Shown piece after piece: positions 8,140-17,298 of a DNA stretch of 29,579 nucleotides. This DNA comes from an uncultured Bacteroidales bacterium (GTDB lineage: Bacteria > Bacteroidota > Bacteroidia > Bacteroidales > Muribaculaceae). The notes beneath the pieces were generated by a model. The model did no database searches. It saw nothing but the letters and a program-made list of their open reading frames with translations, and was not told the DNA's origin. The stretch spans positions 1 through 29,579 of the forward strand of contig URIC01000028.1 of NCBI GenBank assembly GCA_900547755.1, read 5' to 3'. The first letter of the stretch is position 1, and every line of letters begins with the position of its first letter. The position numbers and the translations under genes were made by a program.

Positions 8140-9948
8140 GTGAAACGCAGTCACCTTACCTTATGTGCAGTAGCAGCCGCCTGTGCCCCTATGGCGATGG
8201 CAACGCCCGCTACACCGGAGGCCACCGCGGCAGCCCCGGACTCCGTGAGCGCCATTTCTGAGCTTTACGGTCCGCAGCCCGGACAGCCGGTGCCCGACCA
8301 ACCCAAGAAAAACTGGTTCCGCCAGATACGCTTTAACGGAAGCGTGCAGTCAGAGTTCCTTATTCCCGTCACAGACGGCGGCCTTGGCATCAAGCATACC
8401 GACCGTAGCGTATATGCGGCCGATGTGCTGAACAACACCTATTTTGACCTCAACCTTAACGCCCCCTATTTCTCTGCCGGCGCCCGTTTCGAATGGGCCA
8501 AATGGCCTCTGCCTGGTTACGAGAAGGACTTCGAGGGTTGGGGTGTGCCTTACTTCTGGGCCACCGGAAACTACAAGTGGTTTACCCTTACTGCCGGTGA
8601 TTTTTACGAGCAGTTCGGCTCCGGCCTGATTCTGCGTACATACCAGGAACGCTCGATAGGTATTGACAACGCCTTGCGAGGCGGCCGCCTCAAAATCAAC
8701 CCCGGTGCAGGCGTGCGCGTCACCCTTTTGGGCGGCAAGCAGCGTCGCTACTGGGACCACAATTCCTCCTGGATTTGGGGCGGCGATGTCGAGTGGAGCC
8801 TCAATGAAGCCTTCGCCAAGGCATTCGACCCCGGCTATGGCGCCACGCTCGGCTTCTCATACGTGGGTAAGCACGAGAAACAGACCCTTGTGACCACGGA
8901 CGATAACCTATACCGTCTGCACTTCCCCGAAAACACCGCCGCCTTTGACGGCCGTATCAACCTGAAGCTGCGAGACTTCACCGTTCTGTTCGAGGGAGCT
9001 ACCAAGAACAACGACCCGCAGCTCGACAATAAATACACTTATCGTCGCGGTTCCGCGTTCCTGCTCTCCACAGCCTACTCGGCCAAAGGCATCAGCGCCT
9101 TCCTGCAGGCCAAGCGCTCCGACAATATGTCCTGGCGTTCAGACCGTATGGTGAAGGGTGTATCCTCTTTCATCAACCACCTGCCCGCCTTCACCGAGAC
9201 ACAGACCTATGCGCTGGCGGCCATGTATCCTTATTCCACACAGGCCGACGGCGAGTGGGCTTTCCAGGGTGAGGTGCGTTACCAGTTCAAGCGTAAGACG
9301 GCGTTAGGTGGCCGTTACGGTACCAATATCCGTCTGAGCGGTAGCTACATCTCCGGCCTGGACCGCAAGTGGCCCGCAGACGGCGCTCACAATCCCAACT
9401 CATACGTAAAGGGAAGCGATGGTCTGGGCGCGGCTTTCTGGAAGATAGGCGAACTCTATTATGCCGATGTCAACTTCGAGTTGAACAAGAAACTCTCACG
9501 TAGCTTCCAGTTCACATTCTTCTACCTGTTCCAGCGTTACAATCAGGAAATAGTCCTCGGCCACGGTGTGAACGGCAATATGGTCAACGCCAATATTTTC
9601 ATCGGCGAGGGCCAGTGGAAGATGAAGAAGAACATGCAGCTGCGCTTCGAGGCCCAATATCTGCACACCGCTCAGGACCTCGGCGACTGGGTGGCTGCGA
9701 CTGTGGAACTTTCTCTGGCTCCACACTGGATGTTCACGGTCACCGATATGCAGAACTTCAACAACGACCCCAAGCTCGGTCCCACCAACAAGAATTACTA
9801 TCAGTTCGGTGTGACTTACAACTACCTGCGTAACCGCTTCTATGTGGCTTACGGGCGCACGCGCGAGGGTTACAACTGCTCCGGAGGTATATGCCGCTGG
9901 GTACCCGCCTCCAAGGGTTTCACCATTTCTTATAACTACACATTCTAA
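8140..9948 (+). CDS. DUF6029 family outer-membrane beta-barrel protein
   Basis: The 602-aa protein starts at a GTG (no ATG gives the signal peptide) with MKRSHLTLCAVAAACAPMAMA, cleaved after AMA. The rest is aromatic and alternates polar and hydrophobic residues as in an outer-membrane barrel, ending in a Tyr/Phe strand (FTISYNYTF). Phrases such as GWGVPYFWATGNYKW, YEQFGSGLILRTYQERS and SSFINHLPAFT match the Bacteroidetes DUF6029 family as I remember it. It is the first gene of an operon with an Omp28-like lipoprotein (15 bp downstream) and a DsbD-like reductase. This neighbourhood hints at a role in envelope thiol chemistry or in carrying a redox-active substrate, but no function is established. 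The region 7965-8139 before it shows no clear promoter. Confidence 0.82.
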   Translation: MKRSHLTLCAVAAACAPMAMATPATPEATAAAPDSVSAISELYGPQPGQPVPDQPKKNWFRQIRFNGSVQSEFLIPVTDGGLGIKHTDRSVYAADVLNNTYFDLNLNAPYFSAGARFEWAKWPLPGYEKDFEGWGVPYFWATGNYKWFTLTAGDFYEQFGSGLILRTYQERSIGIDNALRGGRLKINPGAGVRVTLLGGKQRRYWDHNSSWIWGGDVEWSLNEAFAKAFDPGYGATLGFSYVGKHEKQTLVTTDDNLYRLHFPENTAAFDGRINLKLRDFTVLFEGATKNNDPQLDNKYTYRRGSAFLLSTAYSAKGISAFLQAKRSDNMSWRSDRMVKGVSSFINHLPAFTETQTYALAAMYPYSTQADGEWAFQGEVRYQFKRKTALGGRYGTNIRLSGSYISGLDRKWPADGAHNPNSYVKGSDGLGAAFWKIGELYYADVNFELNKKLSRSFQFTFFYLFQRYNQEIVLGHGVNGNMVNANIFIGEGQWKMKKNMQLRFEAQYLHTAQDLGDWVAATVELSLAPHWMFTVTDMQNFNNDPKLGPTNKNYYQFGVTYNYLRNRFYVAYGRTREGYNCSGGICRWVPASKGFTISYNYTF

Positions 9949-9963
9949 GACAGCACCCCCACA

Positions 9964-10863
9964 ATGAAAAAGATACTCACACTCAGTGCGGCGGCTGTGG
10001 CCCTTGTCTTCACCGCCTGCGACGATGTCAACGAGAACGACAGAAAAATACCTTTGGAAATTCAGGAGACCGAAAAGGTGATACTTGCCGAGGAGTTCAC
10101 CGGTGCCAATTGTCCTAACTGTCCTTTGGGAGCCGCCACACTGGCCTCCCTCCACGAGACATTCGGCAAAAGTCTAATCCCCGTAAGCCTCTATCCTAAC
10201 CAGCTCAGTTCCCTCACTGAACCAAAGGGTGTGGACCTGCGAACTGCGGAAGCCTCCGAAATTTTCGCGGCCTACAATCAGGAAAATATTCTGCCCAGCG
10301 TCATGTTCAACCGTACACGCATTGACGGCAAAGTGCTTCAGGCCACCAAGCCTGACGTCTGGGGCGGTAACGTATACGACCTCTTCGAGAGTTCCAAAGG
10401 CCAGTACTCCCCCTGCGACATTGAGCTCTCCGGTAGCTATGACGAGGCTTCCCGTACCTTGACAGTAAACTATTTGGCTACTTTCAAGCATCTTGTGAGC
10501 CAGGAAGTGGCCTTCCAGGTCTATGTGCTTGAGGACGGCATTATTTCCCGTCAGGCAGGTCCCAACGGACTTCTTCCCCGTTACGAGAACAACCATGTAT
10601 TGCGTAAGGCGCTGGAGGGTACTTGGGGCAAATCCTATGGGGCCAATCATACGCCCGGCACCACTATCGAAGGCTCTGTGACCTATACATTGTCTGAGGA
10701 AGGTAAATGGACCGCTGATGCACCTAAAGATAGTCCCGTATCTAAAATGGAGAACGTCTCTCTTGTCGGTTTTGTGTGCAATGTAGGTGGAGACCGCGAG
10801 GTTCTTCACGCTGTGCAGCTACCTAAATTGACGATTATAAAGCAACCTGAAACCGAGGAATAA
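9964..10863 (+). CDS. Omp28-related thioredoxin-fold lipoprotein
   Basis: The 299-aa protein has a lipoprotein signal ending at Cys19 (VFTAC), followed by DDVNEND, an acidic run suggesting surface display. Near residue 40 comes VILAEEFTGANCPNCPLGA, the hallmark of the Omp28 family, with a thioredoxin-like CPNC at 50-53. The remaining C-terminal part (about 190-290) is beta-rich and carries the single late Cys of FVCNVGG. Porphyromonas Omp28 is a surface protein of uncertain role. Here the gene sits between a DUF6029 barrel and a DsbD-like reductase, so the CPNC pair may receive electrons from the periplasm. That last step is inference. Confidence 0.85.
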   Translation: MKKILTLSAAAVALVFTACDDVNENDRKIPLEIQETEKVILAEEFTGANCPNCPLGAATLASLHETFGKSLIPVSLYPNQLSSLTEPKGVDLRTAEASEIFAAYNQENILPSVMFNRTRIDGKVLQATKPDVWGGNVYDLFESSKGQYSPCDIELSGSYDEASRTLTVNYLATFKHLVSQEVAFQVYVLEDGIISRQAGPNGLLPRYENNHVLRKALEGTWGKSYGANHTPGTTIEGSVTYTLSEEGKWTADAPKDSPVSKMENVSLVGFVCNVGGDREVLHAVQLPKLTIIKQPETEE

Positions 10864-10881
10864 CCTAAACCAACATTAATA

Positions 10882-12942
10882 ATGAAAAAGACATGTGCAT
10901 TGCTTATTGCAATGATTATCGGGGTGTTCGCTCTCCACGCGAATCCGGTAACCTGGTCCTATAAGATTGTGGACGACGGCACCGACCACCCCTCTGTACA
11001 GATGACCGCCACCATCGCGCCCGGCTATCATCTCTACAACTTTGACCACAAGGGTATGGAGAACCCCTTGTCTATCTCCATCCGTCCCGACGGCGCAACC
11101 CTGGTAGGAAGCCCTGTTCCCAACAAGAAGGCTACCGCCGAGGTGGACGAGGACGGCATGCAGGCCCGTTTTTTCTCCAACTCAGTAACTTTCACCCAGA
11201 AACTCAAGCCCACCAAGCCCAACTTCTCGGTGACTATTAAAATCACAGGTCAGGCTTGCGACGACAACTCCTGCTCCAATATCAATGTGGCGAAGAAGTT
11301 GACCGGTAAGGGAAAAGCCGACACCAAGGATGAGGCTAAGGCCGACGAGGAAAAGGCTGAGGATACCAAGGCCGAGGAAGCCGCCGCCGATACTACCGCA
11401 GTGGCTGCCGACGAGGCTGTAGCTGACGCGACCGACGGCGCGGCAGTGGCCGCCACAGGCTCCATCAACGAGGACAAGCTCTGGCGCAACGTGGAGAAAG
11501 AGGTGGCGCAGCTCTCCAAGGATTCGGAGAAAGAGGAGGAAGAGTCCTCACTCTGGGCTATCTTCCTGGCCGGTCTGCTCGGTGGTATCATCGCCCTGAT
11601 TACCCCCTGCGTATGGCCTATGATTCCTATGACAGTCTCCTTCTTCCTGAAGCAGAACAAGAGCCGCGCCGCATCCGTACGTTCAGCCGTGATTTACGGT
11701 GTCTCGATTATCGTCATCTATGTGCTGCTCGGATTGCTTGTAACGGCCATCTTCGGAGCTACGGCCCTGAACGCCCTCTCCACCAACGCCTGGTTCAATG
11801 TATTCTTCTTCCTCCTGCTGGTAGTGTTCGCTATCTCTTTCATGGGTGGATTCGAGATTACGCTTCCTTCGCGCTTCACTAATAAGATGGACTCCAAGGT
11901 GGACAGCACCACAGGTCTGCTCTCCATCTTCTTCATGGCCTTTACCTTGGCACTGGTATCCTTCTCCTGCACCGGTCCTATCATCGGTACCCTGCTTGTA
12001 GAGGCAGCCACCAGCGGCAGCTACCTGGCACCTGCAGTCGGTATGTTCGGCTTCGCATTTGCCCTGGCATTGCCCTTCACCATTTTCGCCATGTTCCCGA
12101 CCATGCTCAAGTCCATGCCTAAGAGCGGCGGTTGGCTCAACACCGTCAAGGTGGTGCTCGGCTTCCTGGAGTTGGCTCTGGCCCTCAAGTTCCTCTCAAT
12201 CGCCGACCTTACTTCGGGATGGAGAATACTGGACCGCGAGGTATTCCTGGTACTCTGGATTGTAATCTTCGGTCTCCTGGGTGTATATCTGCTCGGCAAA
12301 ATCCGTTTCCCGCATGACTCCAAGCTGGAGAAGGTAGGCGTAGGCCGCTTCATGCTCGCCGTCATTTCGCTGGCATTCTCGATATACATGCTTCCCGGTC
12401 TCTGGGGCGCACCCCTTAAGGCCATTTCAGCTTTCTCGCCCCCGATTAGCACTCAGGACTTCTCTTTGGTGGACAATGAGTTCAAGAATCATTCTCTGAA
12501 CTATGAGGAGGGCGTGAAACTCGCTATCCAGGAGAACAAGCCCGTGCTTCTTGACTTCTCCGGCTATGGCTGTACCAACTGCCGCGAGCTGGAAGGCGCC
12601 GTATGGACCAACGACGAGGTGCGTCAGCTCATCAACGACGAGTTCGTACTCGTTTCGCTGATGGTAGACGACAAGGCCAAGCTCGCTGAGCCTATCGAAA
12701 TGACAGACCGCAAGGGTGAACTCCACATCATCGAGACCGTGGGTGAGCTCTGGGGCTTCCTGGAGGGCGAGAAGTTCGGCGTGGCCGCTCAGCCCTATCA
12801 CGTGATTATAGACCACGAGGGTACCCCGATGTCCGGTTCTATGGACTATCAGAACGGTAAGGATGTTGAGGTCTATATGAACTTCCTGAACACCGGTCTG
12901 GAGAACTTCAAGAAGAAAAGTGAGGCTCCCGCAGCTGAATAA
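10882..12942 (+). CDS. DsbD-like protein-disulfide reductase
   Basis: The 686-aa protein carries cytoplasmic electrons across the inner membrane to periplasmic thiols. It has the three DsbD parts: a signal peptide and N-terminal domain with Cys126 and Cys131 (GQACDDNSCSN), a membrane core from about 225 to 520 with Cys243 in TPCVWPM and Cys363 in FSCTGP, and a C-terminal thioredoxin domain with Cys564-Thr-Asn-Cys567 (SGYGCTNCREL). A low-complexity Ala/Glu/Asp/Lys linker at about 142-200 separates the first two, longer than in E. coli DsbD. It starts 18 bp after the Omp28 gene and ends at a strong terminator. Likely clients are the Omp28-like lipoprotein and the TlpA-like thioredoxin nearby. 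Confidence 0.93.
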   Translation: MKKTCALLIAMIIGVFALHANPVTWSYKIVDDGTDHPSVQMTATIAPGYHLYNFDHKGMENPLSISIRPDGATLVGSPVPNKKATAEVDEDGMQARFFSNSVTFTQKLKPTKPNFSVTIKITGQACDDNSCSNINVAKKLTGKGKADTKDEAKADEEKAEDTKAEEAAADTTAVAADEAVADATDGAAVAATGSINEDKLWRNVEKEVAQLSKDSEKEEEESSLWAIFLAGLLGGIIALITPCVWPMIPMTVSFFLKQNKSRAASVRSAVIYGVSIIVIYVLLGLLVTAIFGATALNALSTNAWFNVFFFLLLVVFAISFMGGFEITLPSRFTNKMDSKVDSTTGLLSIFFMAFTLALVSFSCTGPIIGTLLVEAATSGSYLAPAVGMFGFAFALALPFTIFAMFPTMLKSMPKSGGWLNTVKVVLGFLELALALKFLSIADLTSGWRILDREVFLVLWIVIFGLLGVYLLGKIRFPHDSKLEKVGVGRFMLAVISLAFSIYMLPGLWGAPLKAISAFSPPISTQDFSLVDNEFKNHSLNYEEGVKLAIQENKPVLLDFSGYGCTNCRELEGAVWTNDEVRQLINDEFVLVSLMVDDKAKLAEPIEMTDRKGELHIIETVGELWGFLEGEKFGVAAQPYHVIIDHEGTPMSGSMDYQNGKDVEVYMNFLNTGLENFKKKSEAPAAE

Positions 12943-12964
12943 CGAGGATACTCACTGACCATAT

Positions 12965-13004
12965 AAAGCGTGCGCCCCGGTTCACAGGGACGCACGCTTT
13001 TTTT
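12965..13004 (+). terminator. Strong intrinsic terminator after the dsbD-like gene
   Basis: AAAGCGTGCG (12965-12974) and CGCACGCTTT (12991-13000) form a GC-rich stem, extended by CCC/GGG, and run into seven T residues. It starts 22 bp after the stop and closes the envelope redox operon. Confidence 0.92.
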
Positions 13005-13106
13005 GTGCCTTGTATTCAAACCTAACATTGCAGTGTATTGTTCTATCAATGAAGCTGAATTATTCCCCTTAACCTCTCTTTGCCATACATATATAATCTG
13101 CTCTCT

Positions 13107-14606
13107 ATGACAAAACACACACAACTGATATTCGTATTCGGCCTTTTGGCTATAATGCTTTTCCCTATGCGGACTGCGGCTCAGATGCCTATAAAGTTCG
13201 ATGTGGTGGAGCAGCAGGCGCCGGACTCCGTTGATGTGGCAGACTCGGAGAAGAAGAATTTCTGGCGCGCTTCCGGCACCGTTTTCGGATTCAACTGGTT
13301 GCTTTGGGGGTACGACCGGTATATACGCAAAGGGGACTTCGCCCACATATCCCTGAACTCGGTGAAGGAAAACTTCAAGCACGGTTTCAAGTGGGACAAC
13401 GACAACCTCGGAGACAATATGTTCCTGCATCCGTATAGCGGAAACCTGTATTTCAATGCCGCTCGCTCAAATGGCTACAACTTCTGGCAGTCCTCCCTCT
13501 TCGCCGTGGGCGGGTCGGCCATGTGGGAAATGTTCATGGAGTGTGAGTATCCTTCCACCAACGACATTATATGCACACCTATAGGAGGAATGGTTCTTGG
13601 CGAGATGACGTATCGTATCTCGGACACAATGATAGATGACCGAACCTCCGGTGCTGAACGCGCGGTTCGCGAGACAGGCGTGTTCATCGTCAACCCCATG
13701 CGCGGGTTCACGCGCCTGATAACAGGTGATATGTGGAAGACCCGCCCCACTTCCGGACAGGTGTTCGGAACACCTGCGGTAGGCATACAGGTGAGCGGCG
13801 GGACAAAAGTGATGGAGTTTTCGCACGACGGTGTGCGCGACACCAGAATCGGAGGTACTCTCGGCATTACCATGGAGTACGGAGACCGATTCGAGGTACA
13901 CTCCGCCAAGCCCTACGACTATTTCACCTTCCATGCCAATCTGAATTTCATTACCCACCAGCCTTTGTTGTCGCGCCTGAACGTGCAGGGCAGGCTCCTG
14001 GCCCGCGAACTCCTGGACAATCATGCCGACGACCTCTCCATCGGACTATATCAGGACTTTGACTACTACGACTCAGACTCCGTTTCCACGGCTTTGCGCA
14101 AGGTGCCTTACAAGTTAGGCGTGCCCGCGTCGCTCGGCGCCGGACTCATGTACCGCAACCGCCTTACGCCCCGTATGGTATTTGACGCGGACCTTCATGT
14201 CAACGCTGTTATTTTGGGAGGAATACTTACCGATTGGTTCAATCTGGACCAACGCAATTACAACCTCGGGTCCGGATTTTCGCTTAAGGGGGGCCTGCAG
14301 CTCACCTGGGACAAAGAGAAATTCTGTGTTTCCGCCACTACGGCTTTCTATCGCCTGTTCACCTGGAAAGGCTATTCTCCGAAAGTGAACCTGCATGAGG
14401 TGAATTATAAGACATTCAATGTGATGGGCGACTACTCACAGGCATCCTTCGCCATGACGGAAGTAAACGCGCAGTTGCGCTTGTGGCGTAAGCTATACCT
14501 TGGCCTGCAGCTCAATTATTTTTACCGGCATACCAAATACCGGTATCACCCTTCGGTCTCCTCAAACGTATTCATGCAGAGCTTGCAGCTCATTTACAAA
14601 CTCTGA
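13107..14606 (+). CDS. DUF3943 family secreted or outer-membrane protein
   Basis: The reading frame opens at 13080, but the second ATG at 13107 begins a normal signal peptide (MTKHTQLIFVFGLLAIMLF, cleaved near RTAAQ), so I use it, giving 499 aa. The region with NLYFNAARSNGYNFWQSS, GSAMWEMFMECEYPSTND and VNPMRGFTRLI matches DUF3943, a Bacteroidetes and proteobacterial family of unknown function. The C-terminal half alternates like an outer-membrane barrel and ends in an aromatic strand. It is transcribed alone, between terminators. No function can be given. A possible -7-like TCTCTTTG at 13075-13082 is weak. Confidence 0.78.
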   Translation: MTKHTQLIFVFGLLAIMLFPMRTAAQMPIKFDVVEQQAPDSVDVADSEKKNFWRASGTVFGFNWLLWGYDRYIRKGDFAHISLNSVKENFKHGFKWDNDNLGDNMFLHPYSGNLYFNAARSNGYNFWQSSLFAVGGSAMWEMFMECEYPSTNDIICTPIGGMVLGEMTYRISDTMIDDRTSGAERAVRETGVFIVNPMRGFTRLITGDMWKTRPTSGQVFGTPAVGIQVSGGTKVMEFSHDGVRDTRIGGTLGITMEYGDRFEVHSAKPYDYFTFHANLNFITHQPLLSRLNVQGRLLARELLDNHADDLSIGLYQDFDYYDSDSVSTALRKVPYKLGVPASLGAGLMYRNRLTPRMVFDADLHVNAVILGGILTDWFNLDQRNYNLGSGFSLKGGLQLTWDKEKFCVSATTAFYRLFTWKGYSPKVNLHEVNYKTFNVMGDYSQASFAMTEVNAQLRLWRKLYLGLQLNYFYRHTKYRYHPSVSSNVFMQSLQLIYKL

Positions 14607-14616
14607 GTATGAGTCT

Positions 14617-14645
14617 GACGCGGGTTTGCCCGTCTCGCCTTTTTT
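14617..14645 (+). terminator. Terminator of the DUF3943 gene
   Basis: GACGCGGG, a TTTG loop and CCCGTC form a short GC stem with a two-base bulge, followed by six T residues at 14640-14645. It overlaps the -33 part of the ligA promoter. Confidence 0.6.
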
Positions 14646-14656
14646 GCTTATCTTCG
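14625..14656 (+). promoter_or_regulatory. Bacteroidetes promoter of ligA
   Basis: TTTG at 14625-14628, 20 bp, then TATCTTCG at 14649-14656 (one mismatch to TAnnTTTG). The predicted start gives a leader of only about 15-17 nt before the ligA ATG. The -33 TTTG is the loop of the preceding terminator. Confidence 0.6.
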
Positions 14657-14678
14657 CACACTGAAAATAGAATACCAG

Positions 14679-16691
14679 ATGACCCCGGCACAACAACGCA
14701 TAGAGGAGCTTCGTTCCCTGCTCCACAAGTATAACCACGAGTATTACGTCAATAATGCTCCTGCTGTCTCCGACCGAGAATTTGACTTTCTGCTTAAGGA
14801 ATTAGAAGCCCTGGAGACCGAGCATCCGGAATTCATGGACCCCCTGTCGCCCACACAGCGCGTTGGTTCGGACCTCACCAAGGGTTTTGAGCAGGTATTG
14901 CATGACCGGCCGATGATTTCGCTGGCAAATTCTTATGACATCGGAGATGTGGATGACTGGTTCCACCGTGTGGACTCCGGTCTGGGAGGCGAGAAGTTCG
15001 AGATTGTCGGTGAGCTGAAATTCGACGGCACCTCTATATCGTTGCTCTACCGGGACGGGGCGTTGGTGAGGGCCGTGACCCGTGGTGACGGCACACGCGG
15101 AGACGATGTCACGGCCAATGTGAAGACCATATCCAGCATCCCCTTGCGTCTGCAGCCCGGTTCATGGCCCCGTGAGTTCGAGATACGAGGCGAGATTCTT
15201 CTCCCCTGGGAGGAGTTCGACCGTCTTAACCGGGAGCGGGACCTGGAAGGAGAACCCCTCTTTGCGAATCCCCGTAATGCCGCTTCGGGAACCCTTAAGA
15301 CCCAGGACTCACGTATAGTGGCTTCCCGACGGCTGGACGCGCGTTTTTACTCGCTTTTAGGAGACAATCTCCCCGCAGACAATCATTTCGACAACCTTAC
15401 GACGGCGCGTAGCTGGGGATTCAAAGTCTCCCCTACGATGCGGAAATTGCACTCTTTGGACGAGGTGAATGACTTCATAGCCCGCTGGGATATAGAAAGA
15501 CGCACATTGCCTGTGGCCACTGATGGACTTGTCTTCAAGGTCAATTCCCTGCGTCAGCAGCTTAACCTCGGCAGTACCGCCAAATCCCCTCGCTGGGCTA
15601 TCGCCTATAAATTCAATCCCGAAAGGGCATGCACCCCTCTTAGGTTCGTTACTTTCGAGACCGGACGTATGGGTGTGGTGACACCTGTGGCAAATCTGGA
15701 GCCGGTGCTTCTGAGCGGCACTGTGGTGAAACGCGCTTCCCTCCACAACGAGGATATAATGCGCGCCCTTGACATACATGAGCATGACCGCCTGTATGTG
15801 GAGAAGGGAGGCGAGATTATTCCCAAGATTGTGGCTGTGGACAAGGAGTCGCGTATTCCCGGTTCCGAACCGGTGCGCTTCGCCACCCGATGCCGCGACT
15901 GCGGTACGACCCTGGTGAGAGTAGAAGGGGAAGCCGCCTGGATATGCCCCAACCGATACGGTTGCCGTCCGCAAATCACAGGCCGCATAGAGCATTTCTG
16001 CTCCCGCCGTATGATGGACATAGACGGAATAGGCGAGGAAACGGCAGAGCTGCTCTACTCCTCCGGGTTGGTGACCTCGATAGCCGACATCTACACCCTT
16101 ACGCCCGACTCTTTGGCCTCTCTGGACCGTGTTGGCGAGAAGACCGCCCGTCGAATCATGCAGGGCATAGAGGACTCCAGGCATGTCCCATTCGAGCGAG
16201 TGGTGTATGCGCTTTCCATTCCGGGAGTGGGGGAGACTACCGCCAAGCGTGTGGCCCGCACCGTCAAGAGTATGGAACACCTCAGGCAGATGAGTGTGGA
16301 GGAGCTTACGAGCATCCCCGATGTAGGCCCGGTGATAGCCCGCGACATCTATGATTTCCTGCGCGTGGAGTCGAATGTGGCCGACATCGAGGCTCTGATA
16401 GCCGCCGGAGTGACCATGTCGCTGTCCGAGGAGGAGATGACTCCCAAAGGGGATTCCCTCGCCGGGCTCCAGATAGTGATTTCCGGCACTTTCTCACACC
16501 ACAGCCGCGACGAGTACAAGGCGCTGATTGAGGCTCACGGAGGTAAGAATGTGGGCAGTATCTCAAGAAAGACATCTTTCGTCCTTGCGGGCGAAAACAT
16601 GGGGCCGTCCAAGCGGGCAAAGTGCGAGAGCTTGGGCATACCTCTTGTCAGCGAAGACGAATTTTTAAAAATGATACAGGAAAATGATTGA
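14679..16691 (+). CDS. ligA: NAD-dependent DNA ligase LigA
   Basis: This 670-aa enzyme seals nicks in DNA during replication and repair, using NAD. The domain order is complete: the Ia domain with YNHEYYVNNAPAVSDREFD (about 18-36), the adenylation domain with KFDG at 114-117 (Lys114 forms the AMP adduct) and GEILLPWEEF, an OB fold near 320-400, a four-Cys zinc finger (Cys405, 408, 423 and 429), helix-hairpin-helix repeats at about 445-560, and a BRCT domain from about 590 to the end. Length is normal. It overlaps the next gene by 8 bp, so the two are likely translated together. Confidence 0.97.
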   Translation: MTPAQQRIEELRSLLHKYNHEYYVNNAPAVSDREFDFLLKELEALETEHPEFMDPLSPTQRVGSDLTKGFEQVLHDRPMISLANSYDIGDVDDWFHRVDSGLGGEKFEIVGELKFDGTSISLLYRDGALVRAVTRGDGTRGDDVTANVKTISSIPLRLQPGSWPREFEIRGEILLPWEEFDRLNRERDLEGEPLFANPRNAASGTLKTQDSRIVASRRLDARFYSLLGDNLPADNHFDNLTTARSWGFKVSPTMRKLHSLDEVNDFIARWDIERRTLPVATDGLVFKVNSLRQQLNLGSTAKSPRWAIAYKFNPERACTPLRFVTFETGRMGVVTPVANLEPVLLSGTVVKRASLHNEDIMRALDIHEHDRLYVEKGGEIIPKIVAVDKESRIPGSEPVRFATRCRDCGTTLVRVEGEAAWICPNRYGCRPQITGRIEHFCSRRMMDIDGIGEETAELLYSSGLVTSIADIYTLTPDSLASLDRVGEKTARRIMQGIEDSRHVPFERVVYALSIPGVGETTAKRVARTVKSMEHLRQMSVEELTSIPDVGPVIARDIYDFLRVESNVADIEALIAAGVTMSLSEEEMTPKGDSLAGLQIVISGTFSHHSRDEYKALIEAHGGKNVGSISRKTSFVLAGENMGPSKRAKCESLGIPLVSEDEFLKMIQEND

Positions 16692-17232
16692 CAGCATAAA
16701 GAAGAACGACAACGTAGCCGAGTATCTGCTCTATATGTGGCAGATTGAGGACCTGATTCGCGCCAACCGTCTTGACATGGACCTCATACGCAAGAATATA
16801 ATCGACAAATTCCAAGGCCTTAGCCCTGAGAAGCGGCGCGAGATGGAAGATTGGTACGAAAGCCTGATTGACATGATGCGCCGCGAGGGAGTTACCGAAA
16901 AGGGACATCTGCAGATGAACCGCAACCTGGCCGGCGAAATGGCCGACCTCTGCTCGCGTCTGGTCAAGGACCCCCGTTACTCCGCTTTCGCAAACCAGTA
17001 TTACGCTACATTGCCGTTGATAGTTGAGTTGCGCGCCAAGTCAGCTCCCGAGGGCCGTCCTGGTGAAATAGAAGCCTGCCTGAACGCTCTCTATGGTGTA
17101 CTGCTGCTGCGCCTGCAGGGTAAGGAAGTGAGCCCGCAGACACAACAGGCGGCAGCTCAGATTAGTAAATTCCTCGGCACCCTGGCCGCATACTACAAGA
17201 AAGACCATGCCGATGAGCTTGACCTGAGTTGA
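16684..17232 (+). CDS. DUF4924 family protein
   Basis: The 182-aa, mainly helical cytoplasmic protein begins MIDSIKKNDNVAEYLLYMWQ and continues with the conserved QIEDLIRAN segment, matching the Bacteroidetes DUF4924 family. No catalytic motif or membrane segment is visible. Its start lies inside the last codons of ligA (8-bp overlap). Being followed by rfbD and prfC appears to be a common Bacteroidales gene order, from memory. The function is unknown. Confidence 0.85.
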   Translation: MIDSIKKNDNVAEYLLYMWQIEDLIRANRLDMDLIRKNIIDKFQGLSPEKRREMEDWYESLIDMMRREGVTEKGHLQMNRNLAGEMADLCSRLVKDPRYSAFANQYYATLPLIVELRAKSAPEGRPGEIEACLNALYGVLLLRLQGKEVSPQTQQAAAQISKFLGTLAAYYKKDHADELDLS

Positions 17233-17259
17233 CCCGACTGTTCCCGACTGTTCCCATTC

Positions 17260-17290
17260 TTGCAACTCTCGTGGAAATTTGCTAATTTTG
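17260..17290 (+). promoter_or_regulatory. Bacteroidetes promoter of rfbD
   Basis: TTG at 17260-17262, exactly 20 bp, then TAATTTTG at 17283-17290, a full TAnnTTTG match. The start site should fall at about 17296-17298, right at the rfbD ATG (17299). A perfect tandem of CCCGACTGTT (17233-17252) lies just upstream. Confidence 0.75.
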
Positions 17291-17298
17291 CGGGCGAT

